Source of the DNA: Oscillospiraceae bacterium
GTDB taxonomy: Bacteria; Bacillota; Clostridia; UMGS1840; HGM11507
Assembly: GCA_015068525.1 (NCBI GenBank)
Contig: SVKJ01000017.1
Coordinates: forward strand, 1-31,981
Reading direction: 5' to 3'
DNA: 31,981 bases
Under the pieces are notes generated by a model that was given only the letters and a program-made list of their open reading frames with translations, did no database searches and was not told the DNA's origin. The first letter of the stretch is position 1, and each line of letters begins with the position of its first letter. Position numbers and translations under genes: made by a program. Shown here in pieces: positions 6,722 to 14,233 of this stretch.

Positions 6722-7871
6722 CGGAGCAAAACTAATTATTGAAAAATTAAATGAAAACGGTCATCTTGCTTATATGGTTGGAGGATGTGTAAGGGATATT
6801 ATAATGAATAATATCCCTTATGATTATGATATAACAACTTCTGCAAAACCCGAAGAGATAATAGAAATATTCCCAAAAACTATTCCGACTGGATTAAAGC
6901 ACGGGACTGTAAGTGTAATGATAGATAATAATATATACGAAGTTACAACTTTCAGAATAGATGGAATTTATACCGATTTTCGAAGACCGAAAGATGTTAT
7001 ATTTTCAGATTCGCTTTTTGAAGATGTTAAAAGACGGGATTTTACAATAAATTCAATTGCATATAACGACAAAGAGGGCTTTATAGACTTTTTTAATGGT
7101 AAAAGTGATATTGAAAATAAAATTATAAGAACTGTTAACGACCCTTACGAGAGATTTTGTGAGGACGCACTAAGAATTTTAAGAGGAATAAGATTTTGTG
7201 CTAAATTTGATTTTAAAATAGAAGAAAAAACCTTTAATGCGATGAAAGATTTAATGCATCTTGTAAAAAACATTTCAAAAGAAAGAATTTACGATGAACT
7301 TAAAAAAATGTTTGCTTACTCCCCTTTTAATTCAGTAAAATTATTAAAAGAAACAGGCTTTTTTAACACTTTTAATTTTGAAATAAATGAAAATATAGAA
7401 AACCTTAAAAAATTAAATATTAAAAATTTTGAAACGGTTATTTCTGTTTTAACCTATAAAAAAGACTCTTATGAATATATACTTAACACTTTGAAATGTT
7501 CGAACAAAACCAAATCTAATATAAGAAAAATACTTGAATCTTTTGAATTTTCATTAGATGATAAACTTTCAGTAAAAAGAATGCTTAAGTCTTTAAGATG
7601 TGAAAACATTATGGATGAAATCTTTGAAGTCCGCAAGGCACTTGGTTTTGATAATTGTAAATTTATATCGCTTTACAATGAAATAATTGATAATAATGAA
7701 TGTTATTTACTAACAAGTTTAAAAATAAACGGAAACGATTTACTAAAAATGAACATTAAAAAAGAAAGAATAAGTTTTATATTAAATTATTTACTTGACA
7801 AAGTAATAGAAGATAATTCGCTAAATACCAAAGATAATTTGATTGATATTGCCATAAAAGAGTTCTTTTAA
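6714..7871 (+). CDS. cca: CCA tRNA nucleotidyltransferase
   Basis: A 385-aa class II nucleotidyltransferase that adds or repairs the 3'-CCA of tRNAs without a template. Visible motifs are MVGGCVRD near residue 20 (nucleotide-binding GG-x-VRD), YDYDI near 38 (metal-binding DxD), RRDFTINSIAYN near 110 and EDALRILRGIRFCAKF near 146, which starts the RNA-binding helical part. The C-terminal half is Lys-rich and poorly conserved, with no HD phosphohydrolase motif evident. It overlaps the glycosyltransferase gene by 8 nt and is followed 8 nt later by a REP-like palindrome that may also end transcription. Confidence 0.93.
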   Translation: MINGAKLIIEKLNENGHLAYMVGGCVRDIIMNNIPYDYDITTSAKPEEIIEIFPKTIPTGLKHGTVSVMIDNNIYEVTTFRIDGIYTDFRRPKDVIFSDSLFEDVKRRDFTINSIAYNDKEGFIDFFNGKSDIENKIIRTVNDPYERFCEDALRILRGIRFCAKFDFKIEEKTFNAMKDLMHLVKNISKERIYDELKKMFAYSPFNSVKLLKETGFFNTFNFEINENIENLKKLNIKNFETVISVLTYKKDSYEYILNTLKCSNKTKSNIRKILESFEFSLDDKLSVKRMLKSLRCENIMDEIFEVRKALGFDNCKFISLYNEIIDNNECYLLTSLKINGNDLLKMNIKKERISFILNYLLDKVIEDNSLNTKDNLIDIAIKEFF

Positions 7872-7878
7872 AAAGATA

Positions 7879-7945
7879 AGAGATTCTTCGGCTGCGCCTC
7901 AGAATGACAGACATTGTGTCGTCCTGAACGCAGTGAAGGATCTCT
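7879..7945. repeat. REP-like imperfect palindrome (dispersed intergenic repeat)
   Basis: The left arm begins AGAGATTCTTCGGCTGCG and ends ATGACA; the right arm, reverse complemented, reads AGAGATCCTTCACTGCG and ends ACGACA. The arms (about 30 bp each) agree at roughly four in five positions. The 'AGAATGACA ... CTGAACGCAGTGAAGGATCTC' pattern resembles repeats scattered in many unrelated bacterial genomes. It lies between convergent cca and polysaccharide deacetylase genes, so it may act as a shared terminator (T run at 945-949). Confidence 0.7.
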
Positions 7946-7961
7946 TTTTATATCATATATA

Positions 7962-8813
7962 TTACATTATATTTTTAAAGAATTCTTTTGTTGATATTCC
8001 TGCAGGTCTGTTATATCTTTTTAACATATATAAACATTCTTTATCGTTTTCTCTTATAATATTTATTCCCTCTTCACAGGATAATGAGGCTTTAAAACCA
8101 ATCTTTTTTATAACATCATAAGAATTTTCAACCACTTTCCCGAAAGGATATGTAAACGTGAAAGGTTCCTTTCCTGTTATATCTTTTATTTTTTTATTAA
8201 GTTTTTCTAAATCATCATTTATTATTTTAGTATATTCCTCTTTGGTTTCCCCTGTAACACTTCCAATTCCCATTCTTTTATTTTTATTATGAAAATTATA
8301 AGTATGATTTGCTATTTCAACAAGCCCTGATTCGTCTAATTCCTTTATATCTTCCCATTTTAAGTATGAATATGCAACATTTCTATCCTCTGTATTGGTT
8401 GCATTATCAGTATATTCTCCAACAACCGATATAACAATTTTATCATTTGTTTTTTTAATCAAGGGAAATATATAATGATAATTACTTAAATGACCGTCGT
8501 CAAAAGATAAAACTGCACACTTTTGGGGCAACTCTTTTTTTAAATAAACAAAATCAATCAAATCTTTTATAAGAACTGTTTCATAGCCGTTTTGTTTTAA
8601 ATACATCAGGTCTTCTTCAAACTGCGATGGTGAAACAACATATTTACCGTGATATGATGTATCTTTTAAAATATGATGATACATTAAAATAAGAACTTCC
8701 CTTTCATCAGTTTTTATACTACCAGCAAATGCTATAAAAGAAATTAAAACGGTTAGCATAACTATACTAACCGCTATTATTTTTCTTCTGATTTTAAATG
8801 CTTTAATATACAT
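7962..8813 (-). CDS. Membrane-anchored polysaccharide deacetylase (CE4 family)
   Basis: A 283-aa protein with an N-terminal membrane helix (about residues 13-32, after basic residues RRK) and an extracytoplasmic NodB-homology domain. Landmarks are ILMYHHIL near 44, SFDDG near 104 (catalytic/metal Asp pair), ANHTYNFH near 168 (metal His motif in the HTYNxH form common in clostridial members) and FTYPFGK near 220. It should remove acetyl groups from N-acetylglucosamine in peptidoglycan or another cell-wall polymer. The ATG at 8813 has GGAG seven bases upstream. It is probably transcribed alone; a hairpin repeat separates it from the gene upstream. Confidence 0.88.
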   Translation of the reverse strand: MYIKAFKIRRKIIAVSIVMLTVLISFIAFAGSIKTDEREVLILMYHHILKDTSYHGKYVVSPSQFEEDLMYLKQNGYETVLIKDLIDFVYLKKELPQKCAVLSFDDGHLSNYHYIFPLIKKTNDKIVISVVGEYTDNATNTEDRNVAYSYLKWEDIKELDESGLVEIANHTYNFHNKNKRMGIGSVTGETKEEYTKIINDDLEKLNKKIKDITGKEPFTFTYPFGKVVENSYDVIKKIGFKASLSCEEGINIIRENDKECLYMLKRYNRPAGISTKEFFKNIM

Positions 8814-8830
8814 AATAAAACTCCTTATAA

Positions 8831-8896
8831 GTTTTATTGTGAATTAACACAACAAAGTTCTTAAAAATTCTCGAATTTTAATTCGTTAGAATTTCG
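8831..8896 (-). repeat. TTGTGAATT-type dispersed repeat containing a terminator-like hairpin
   Basis: Starts TTTTATTGTGAATTAACAC and continues GTTCTTAAAAATTC. The second half (8864-8896) folds as nested arms AATTCT/CGAATT // AATTCG/AGAATT. On the minus strand the hairpin is followed by TTTTT, so it could terminate the nrdJ-epimerase operon, which stops at 8917. The sequence aligns with 18966-19030 over most of its length, hence a repeat family. Confidence 0.55.
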
Positions 8897-8916
8897 TGAG
8901 GTTTTACTATAATATA

Positions 8917-10095
8917 TTATATTTTCAAAGAATTTATGATATCGCACTGCTCAATCATCATAAGAAGTGCTCTTGGCAAATGGAACGGGTCTTTAACAGG
9001 AAGTGCAGCACTTTCGCCTACTTTACAATCGTTATCAAGCCAATTATACCACTCTCCGTATCCGTTCGGATAATGTTTATATGAAAAGTCAGAAATAAGT
9101 TTATGGATATCTAAAAACCACTCATCAGATGTATGCTTATATGCAAATAAAGTTGCAACCATTGTTTCGAGTTGAACCCACCAAGGTTTATATGTAGGTT
9201 TACCCCAGAAGCAAGGTTCTATACCGCAAATATCAAGGGCAAGAATTAACCCGCCTTTTTCTTTATCAAGAGCAACCTCAATATGCCTTTTTATAATTTT
9301 ACAGCATTTTAAGATATTTTCTTTTTCCCCTCTGTCTTCAAATATAGTAATTAAAAACCACATACATTCAATAGCATGTCCTGGAACACAAGTTCTTTCT
9401 TCGGGGGTATTTGTAAATTTACCATCAACATTTATAAATTCAACAAGATAATTCTTTTCTTCCGAGTAAAATTTATTTATTACCTCTAAAGCATATTCAT
9501 ATCCTTTTTCACACATATCAGGTCTTTGAAAAGTTTTTCCTGCCTGATAGAAAAAGTAAGAACAACACATATTTACACCATGAGTTTTCATCCCATCAGG
9601 GATAACATAAGGAGCAACACGGTAAGAACCAGGAGTTTCAATTCTTGAAACCATATTTTCATAGGTTTCAAAAACAATCTTCTTTGCTCTTTCATCTTTG
9701 GTTGCTCTGTAGTATTCAGTCATACCGATTAAAACAAATCCGTCAACATAAATGCTTATATCGTCATCAAGCATATTGCCATACTCATCAAAGCGATACA
9801 TCCATTTACCTGTTTCGTCTCTGCCTGTTTTTAAAAGATAATTGAATAGTCCTGTTGCTTTATCAAGATATTCTTTTTTCTTTTCAACTTTGTTATACAT
9901 GGCAGAAAATGTCCATAAAGCTCTTCCTTGTGACCATATATATCTGTCTTTACAAACTAAAGTTCCATCCTCATTAAGACAGTTGTTTATAGCACCCGAT
10001 TCATCGTTAGAATACTTTAGCCAAAATGGAATAATCTCATCAACAAGTGTTTTATAATACTTATCTTTATATTCTTTGAAATTAAAATATGCCAT
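8917..10095 (-). CDS. N-acylglucosamine 2-epimerase (AGE) family protein
   Basis: A 392-aa (alpha/alpha)6-barrel protein of the AGE family. Conserved active-site blocks are IWSQGRALWTFS near residue 53, DISIYVDGFVLIGM near 112, CVPGHAIECMW near 240 (first catalytic His) and KDPFHLPRALL near 370 (second catalytic His). Family members interconvert N-acetylglucosamine/N-acetylmannosamine or isomerise free sugars and glycosides (e.g. cellobiose 2-epimerase). The exact sugar cannot be read from sequence. It sits 18 nt downstream of a cyclophilin gene as the last gene of the nrdJ operon, an odd partner for DNA-precursor synthesis. The ATG at 10095 has AGGAG nearby. Confidence 0.85.
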   Translation of the reverse strand: MAYFNFKEYKDKYYKTLVDEIIPFWLKYSNDESGAINNCLNEDGTLVCKDRYIWSQGRALWTFSAMYNKVEKKKEYLDKATGLFNYLLKTGRDETGKWMYRFDEYGNMLDDDISIYVDGFVLIGMTEYYRATKDERAKKIVFETYENMVSRIETPGSYRVAPYVIPDGMKTHGVNMCCSYFFYQAGKTFQRPDMCEKGYEYALEVINKFYSEEKNYLVEFINVDGKFTNTPEERTCVPGHAIECMWFLITIFEDRGEKENILKCCKIIKRHIEVALDKEKGGLILALDICGIEPCFWGKPTYKPWWVQLETMVATLFAYKHTSDEWFLDIHKLISDFSYKHYPNGYGEWYNWLDNDCKVGESAALPVKDPFHLPRALLMMIEQCDIINSLKI

Positions 10096-10113
10096 ACTTA
10101 TTTCTCCTCAAAA

Positions 10114-10626
10114 TTACTCTACTGTTATAGACTTAATTATAACATCGCATAAAGGTTTGTCAGAAAAATCAACCTTTTCTTTTGCAATTTTATCAACAAC
10201 ATCCATTCCATCAATAACTTTACCGAAAGCAGCATATTGACCGTCAAGGTGTGGAGCATCTTTGTGCATAATAAAAAACTGAGAGCCTGCAGAATCAAAA
10301 TCAAATGCACGTGCCATTGAAATAACGCCTCTTTCGTGTTTTAAGTTATTTTCTACTCCGTTTGATAAAAATTCGCCTTTAATATGATAACCCGGTCCGC
10401 CTGTACCTCTGCCTTCAGGACACCCACCCTGAATCATAAAGCCTTCAACAACTCTGTGGAAAATAAGCCCGTTATAAAAACCTTTTGATGCAAGATATTT
10501 AAAGTTTGAAACTGAAATTGGCGCAATATCGGGATAAAGTTCAAGTTCAATTACTTCTTCATTATCTAAAGTTATTTTACAATTTAATTTTTCTTTTGTT
10601 TCAAGTATATCAAATGGATAATTCAT
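10114..10626 (-). CDS. Cytosolic cyclophilin-type peptidyl-prolyl isomerase
   Basis: A 170-aa single-domain cyclophilin that speeds cis-trans isomerisation of Xaa-Pro bonds during folding. Signature segments are IFHRVVEGFMIQGGCPEG near residue 56 (catalytic Arg), GVISMARA near 103, AGSQFFIMH near 115 and HLDGQYAAFGKV near 129. There is no signal peptide, so it should be cytoplasmic. It is strongly similar to the lipoprotein cyclophilin encoded 9 nt upstream, including the N-terminal YPFDI(L/I)E(T/S)KE stretch, so the two are a recent tandem duplication, one exported and one not. Only a weak AGG lies upstream of its ATG, suggesting translational coupling. Confidence 0.93.
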   Translation of the reverse strand: MNYPFDILETKEKLNCKITLDNEEVIELELYPDIAPISVSNFKYLASKGFYNGLIFHRVVEGFMIQGGCPEGRGTGGPGYHIKGEFLSNGVENNLKHERGVISMARAFDFDSAGSQFFIMHKDAPHLDGQYAAFGKVIDGMDVVDKIAKEKVDFSDKPLCDVIIKSITVE

Positions 10627-10635
10627 ATATATAAC

Positions 10636-11262
10636 CTACTTTACAATAATAGTTTTAATTTTAATATCTTTTAATGGTTTATCGTTAGCATCAGTTTCGC
10701 AAGTTGCAATTTCGTCAACAAACTCAATCCCTTCGGTTACTCTGCCAAAAGCAGCATATTGACCGTCAAGATGCGGAGCATCGTTATGCATAATAAAGAA
10801 CTGAGAACCGGCAGAGTCATTAGCACTTGAACGAGCCATTGAGATAACCCCTCTTGTGTGCTCTAAATCGTTTTCCACTCCATTTGCCAAAAATTCGCCT
10901 TTAATTCTGTAATTCGGTCCGCCGTTACCGATACCGTTAGGACAACCTCCCTGAATCATAAATCCTTCTATAACTCTATGGAAAATAAGCCCATCATAAA
11001 ACTTTTCATCAGCTAAATATTTAAAGTTTGAAACAGTAATCGGTGCAATTTCAGGATACAAATCAAGTTTAATTGTATTTCCGTTATCAAGTATAATCTC
11101 TGCTTCAATTATTTCTTTTGACTCTATAATTTCAAACGGATATTTAAGTTCTTGTTCGTTATTACTTAAATTATTACCGTCACCTGATGTCTGCTTAACA
11201 TTCGCACAGCCAGTAAGAAGAAGTGCAAGAATTAAAGTAAATACAAATATTAATCTTTTCAT
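10636..11262 (-). CDS. Lipoprotein cyclophilin-type peptidyl-prolyl isomerase
   Basis: A 208-aa cyclophilin preceded by a type II signal peptide: MKRL, a hydrophobic stretch, and lipobox LLLTGC with Cys19 as the predicted lipidated residue. A polar linker (residues 20-40) follows, then the isomerase domain with IFHRVIEGFMIQGGCPNG, GVISMARS and AGSQFFIMH. It should sit on the outer face of the membrane and assist folding of exported proteins. It starts 3 nt after the dut stop codon and has GAGG upstream. It pairs with the cytosolic paralogue immediately downstream. Confidence 0.93.
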   Translation of the reverse strand: MKRLIFVFTLILALLLTGCANVKQTSGDGNNLSNNEQELKYPFEIIESKEIIEAEIILDNGNTIKLDLYPEIAPITVSNFKYLADEKFYDGLIFHRVIEGFMIQGGCPNGIGNGGPNYRIKGEFLANGVENDLEHTRGVISMARSSANDSAGSQFFIMHNDAPHLDGQYAAFGRVTEGIEFVDEIATCETDANDKPLKDIKIKTIIVK

Positions 11263-11265
11263 TTT

Positions 11266-11760
11266 TTACCTCCCTGTACTTCCGTAACCGCCAAGTCTTT
11301 CACCTTCAGCAGTATCATCATCTGCTATCAAATATTTCTGGAATATTCCCTGACCTATTTTTTCCCCTTTTTTAATTGTTATATCAAATGGAAAAAAATT
11401 ATAAAAAGCAAACATAATATGCCCGTCATTGTCAGGATTACCAAAGTAATCACTGTCAATAACACCTACAGAATTTGCAAGTACCATTCCTTTTTTCATA
11501 GGATTGGATGACCTGTTATAAATATATAACACTTCATCTTCCGGCATATATGCTTTTATTCCTGTTTTAATAAGTGTAGGTTTTAAGGGAGATTCTTCTT
11601 TATTGGTTATTGCTTTGACTGCTTTTTTAAAAAATGATTCTATAACTATATCTTCGGATGCTGAGAAATCATATCCCGCACTGTTTTTAGTACTTCTTTT
11701 GGGTAATAAAATATTATCATTTTCAAATCCTTTACATACCATAAAGCCTCTCGTTTTCAT
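11266..11760 (-). CDS. dut: dUTPase-family nucleotidohydrolase
   Basis: A 164-aa trimeric-type dUTPase that would hydrolyse dUTP to dUMP and PPi, keeping uracil out of DNA and supplying dTMP synthesis. All five motifs can be followed, in divergent form: SAGYDFSAS near residue 27, YNRSSNPMKKGM near 80, NSVGVIDSDYFG near 96 (uracil-binding hairpin), KKGEKIGQGIFQ near 127 and RLGGYGSTGR at the C-terminus, which closes over the substrate. Its place 9 nt after nrdJ fits co-regulated deoxynucleotide supply. A dCTP deaminase of the same superfamily is less likely because of the motif 3 form. Confidence 0.85.
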   Translation of the reverse strand: MKTRGFMVCKGFENDNILLPKRSTKNSAGYDFSASEDIVIESFFKKAVKAITNKEESPLKPTLIKTGIKAYMPEDEVLYIYNRSSNPMKKGMVLANSVGVIDSDYFGNPDNDGHIMFAFYNFFPFDITIKKGEKIGQGIFQKYLIADDDTAEGERLGGYGSTGR

Positions 11761-11769
11761 ATTAACCTC

Positions 11770-14031
11770 CTACATACATTTTGACCAACCGCAAACGCAC
11801 TGCACGCATCCTGCTTCATGGCGTAATTGTTCACCACATTCAGGGCAATGAGTCATTGTATTTATATCTTCTGACAGATTAAAGGCAACCTGATCAACAT
11901 CTTCTTTTTCCTCTTTGCCTTTAAATCCTCCCACAAATAATTCTGTAGTATATTCTTCTTTTAATGCTTTTGCAATAATATCAGGACAGGAAATACCGTC
12001 TAAATATTCCCCTTTGGTCTTATATCTTACGCAAGCAGGACAAGTAATATTTTTTAACTGGTCGATTATTTCATCAACTAAAACTCCGCTTCTTAAGCAC
12101 AAAGATATCATTCTGTTAAGACCGTCAATATTTGATTTACAAATACCATTTTTAGAGGTATTAACAAAAGATTCAACTATATTTCCTGACTTATCCCTGT
12201 TTATAGTAACGTATAAATTTCCGCAGGCAGTTTTATACTTGGTTGTTGTACCGTAAGTTTTACCAAGCGCTGCTCTGCTTATAGGTTTAACAGAGTCAAA
12301 TTCAAAATTTTCTTCTTTTGATTGTGTTGGAGCGGTATTTAAAAGAATACCTGTTCTTCTGCAATTATCTCTGAATATTGTTACACCTTTAAGCCCCTTT
12401 TCCCATGCTTTGATATATAAATCAAAAACATCAGAAGTTGTGAAATTTTCAGGAACGTTAACTGTTGAACTAATCGATGCATCAATATGCTTTTGCCATA
12501 TAGACTGCATATTAATTCTGTCTTTATAATCCAAAGTCATTGCAGTAACAACATAATTAGGGAGTTCTTCTTCATCTTTTAATTCTTTAACTTCCATAAG
12601 GGAAGAAACGATAGGTGTATATACTTTATAGAATCTGTCTTCCCCATGTAATGACTCTGTTTTTCTTACATAAGAAATGTTATAAATAGGCTCAATACCT
12701 CCACTTATTCCAAGCATTGTTGAAATAGTGCCTGTAGGAGCAATTGTAAGAAGCTGACTGTTTCTTAATCCGTTTTCTTTAACAGCCTTTTTTGTTGCTT
12801 TTGATGTATTGGCAATAAAATATGGTGAACTCATAACTGCTTCTTCGTCATACATCGGATATGTTCCATATTTTTTTGCTAATTTTGAACTTGTAAGTAT
12901 AGCACGGTCTGCCATAACAAATCCTATTTTATCGCATATTTCAAGTGCAGATTCACTTCCGTATTTTATACCAAGTTTAATAAGACAATCACCAAGCCCC
13001 ATAATTCCAAGACCAATCTGACGCCAGTTATCAACACTTTCTCTTTGTTCTTTTAACGGATGTAAAGGAAGCCCTTCTTCCAAAACTTCATTTAAATATA
13101 TAACTGCTTCTTCTACCGCATCAGAAAAACCTTCAAAATCAAATTCAGAATTTGCTTCAAACTCGTTTTCAACAAATGCTGCAAGATTTATACTTCCAAG
13201 CAAACAACTTCCGCCTGCAGGCAATGGTTCTTCGGCACATGGATTAACTCCTGCAAACTTAAATCTATTGTCTTCGCTAAGTAAATTCCAGTTTTCGATT
13301 CTATCCCAGAAAAGTGCACCTGGTTCAGCCATATCCCAGTTATTATATACTAACTTATTAAACAAATCTCTTGCTTTAACTTTCTTTTCAATAAGTTCGC
13401 CTGTTTCCTCTCTTCTAAAAGAAAGAGTCCAGAAATCATCAGTTTTAACTGCTTCCATAAAGTCATCTGTTATTCTTATTGAAATATTTGCTTTTGTAAC
13501 TTTTTCAAGATCGTTCTTTATATCAATAAAAGATTCTATATCAGGATGAGAACAATCAAGAGAAATCATAAGTGCACCTCTTCTTCCCGACTGACCGATA
13601 AGTTCAGTTACAAGAGAATAAAGGTTCATAAATGAAACTCCACCTGTTGTTTCCTTTGCGGCATTATTTATTTTAGCACCGGCAGGAGACAATTTTGATA
13701 TATCAATACCACATCCACCGCCATATGAATATGTTCTTGCAAGTTTTGATGCACATTCAAATATACTTTCTATATTATCTTCGGGAGGAGTAATAACATA
13801 ACAGTTTGAATAAGTAATCTTTCTGTTATCTTTATTAAGACCTCTGCTTGCAATAATTCTTCCTCCAGGTAAGAATTTTTTCTCAAGCATATATTCTTTT
13901 ATCTTCTTATTTCCTCCGCTTACACGTTCAAAAAATTCATCAAAACTTTCCCCATCATGCTGATATTTCTTATACCAGATATCTCTTTGAAGGTCGGTAT
14001 TAAACCAGTTTTCTAATGTATAGTTCCCCAT
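11770..14031 (-). CDS. nrdJ: Adenosylcobalamin-dependent (class II) ribonucleotide reductase
   Basis: A 753-aa class II reductase that converts ribonucleotides to deoxyribonucleotides with adenosylcobalamin as the radical source, so no NrdB partner is needed. Visible are C77 (SNCYV, one of the redox pair), GGGCGIDIS near 105, the radical-site triad N263-C265-E267 (GVNPCAEEPL), PAGGSCLLGSINL near 271 and APTGTISTMLGISGG near 430. A C-terminal TSCPD-type domain (about 595-670) is followed by a Cys-rich tail (CPECGEQL...CVCGWSKC) for re-reduction. The ATG at 14031 has AAAGGAAAG upstream. It is the first gene of a five-gene operon under a promoter with NrdR-like boxes. Confidence 0.95.
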   Translation of the reverse strand: MGNYTLENWFNTDLQRDIWYKKYQHDGESFDEFFERVSGGNKKIKEYMLEKKFLPGGRIIASRGLNKDNRKITYSNCYVITPPEDNIESIFECASKLARTYSYGGGCGIDISKLSPAGAKINNAAKETTGGVSFMNLYSLVTELIGQSGRRGALMISLDCSHPDIESFIDIKNDLEKVTKANISIRITDDFMEAVKTDDFWTLSFRREETGELIEKKVKARDLFNKLVYNNWDMAEPGALFWDRIENWNLLSEDNRFKFAGVNPCAEEPLPAGGSCLLGSINLAAFVENEFEANSEFDFEGFSDAVEEAVIYLNEVLEEGLPLHPLKEQRESVDNWRQIGLGIMGLGDCLIKLGIKYGSESALEICDKIGFVMADRAILTSSKLAKKYGTYPMYDEEAVMSSPYFIANTSKATKKAVKENGLRNSQLLTIAPTGTISTMLGISGGIEPIYNISYVRKTESLHGEDRFYKVYTPIVSSLMEVKELKDEEELPNYVVTAMTLDYKDRINMQSIWQKHIDASISSTVNVPENFTTSDVFDLYIKAWEKGLKGVTIFRDNCRRTGILLNTAPTQSKEENFEFDSVKPISRAALGKTYGTTTKYKTACGNLYVTINRDKSGNIVESFVNTSKNGICKSNIDGLNRMISLCLRSGVLVDEIIDQLKNITCPACVRYKTKGEYLDGISCPDIIAKALKEEYTTELFVGGFKGKEEKEDVDQVAFNLSEDINTMTHCPECGEQLRHEAGCVQCVCGWSKCM

Positions 14032-14066
14032 TTCTAACTTTCCTTTCTATATGTAGATGTGTTAAC

Positions 14067-14113
14067 ACACAATATATGTGACATTCTATCAAATTATACA
14101 ATATATATAGTGG
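14067..14113. promoter_or_regulatory. Tandem NrdR-like boxes over the nrdJ promoter
   Basis: Two 16-bp sites at 14067-14082 and 14098-14113 start exactly 31 bp apart, the three-turn spacing known for NrdR box pairs. Against the consensus acaCwAtATaTwGtgt, the second matches 14 of 16 positions and the first 11 of 16 (its left half is complete). The better site fills the spacer between -35 and -10; the other falls at about +4 to +19. NrdR represses ribonucleotide reductase genes when dATP/ATP is high. The nrdR gene itself is not in the window. Confidence 0.65.
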
Positions 14114-14121
14114 TATGTCAA
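14093..14121 (-). promoter_or_regulatory. Consensus sigma-A promoter of the nrdJ operon
   Basis: On the minus strand there is a perfect TTGACA (14121-14116), a 17-bp spacer and a perfect TATAAT (14098-14093). The predicted start is near 14086, giving a leader of about 55 nt. A full-consensus promoter fits a gene kept down by a repressor. Confidence 0.85.
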
Positions 14122-14169
14122 GAGGTTTTAATAACTAAAAATGTTTTTTTTATTTTTATTTTTTTTAAG

Positions 14170-14198
14170 TTGAAATTCATGCAATTTTAAGGTATAAT
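14170..14198 (+). promoter_or_regulatory. Sigma-A promoter of ychF
   Basis: TTGAAA (14170-14175), a 17-bp spacer and TATAAT (14193-14198), 35 nt before the ychF ATG. It diverges from the nrdJ promoter; the two -35 elements are about 48 bp apart. Confidence 0.8.
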
Positions 14199-14233
14199 AT
14201 AAAAGATATTACTAAAAAAGGAATGATTATTTT

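Noticed and set aside
8837..8855. TTGTGAATTAACACAA as a Rex operator.
   Set aside because: The arms are only 6 bp apart, two less than in Rex sites, and the right arm lacks the T of TCACAA; it fits the dispersed repeat better.
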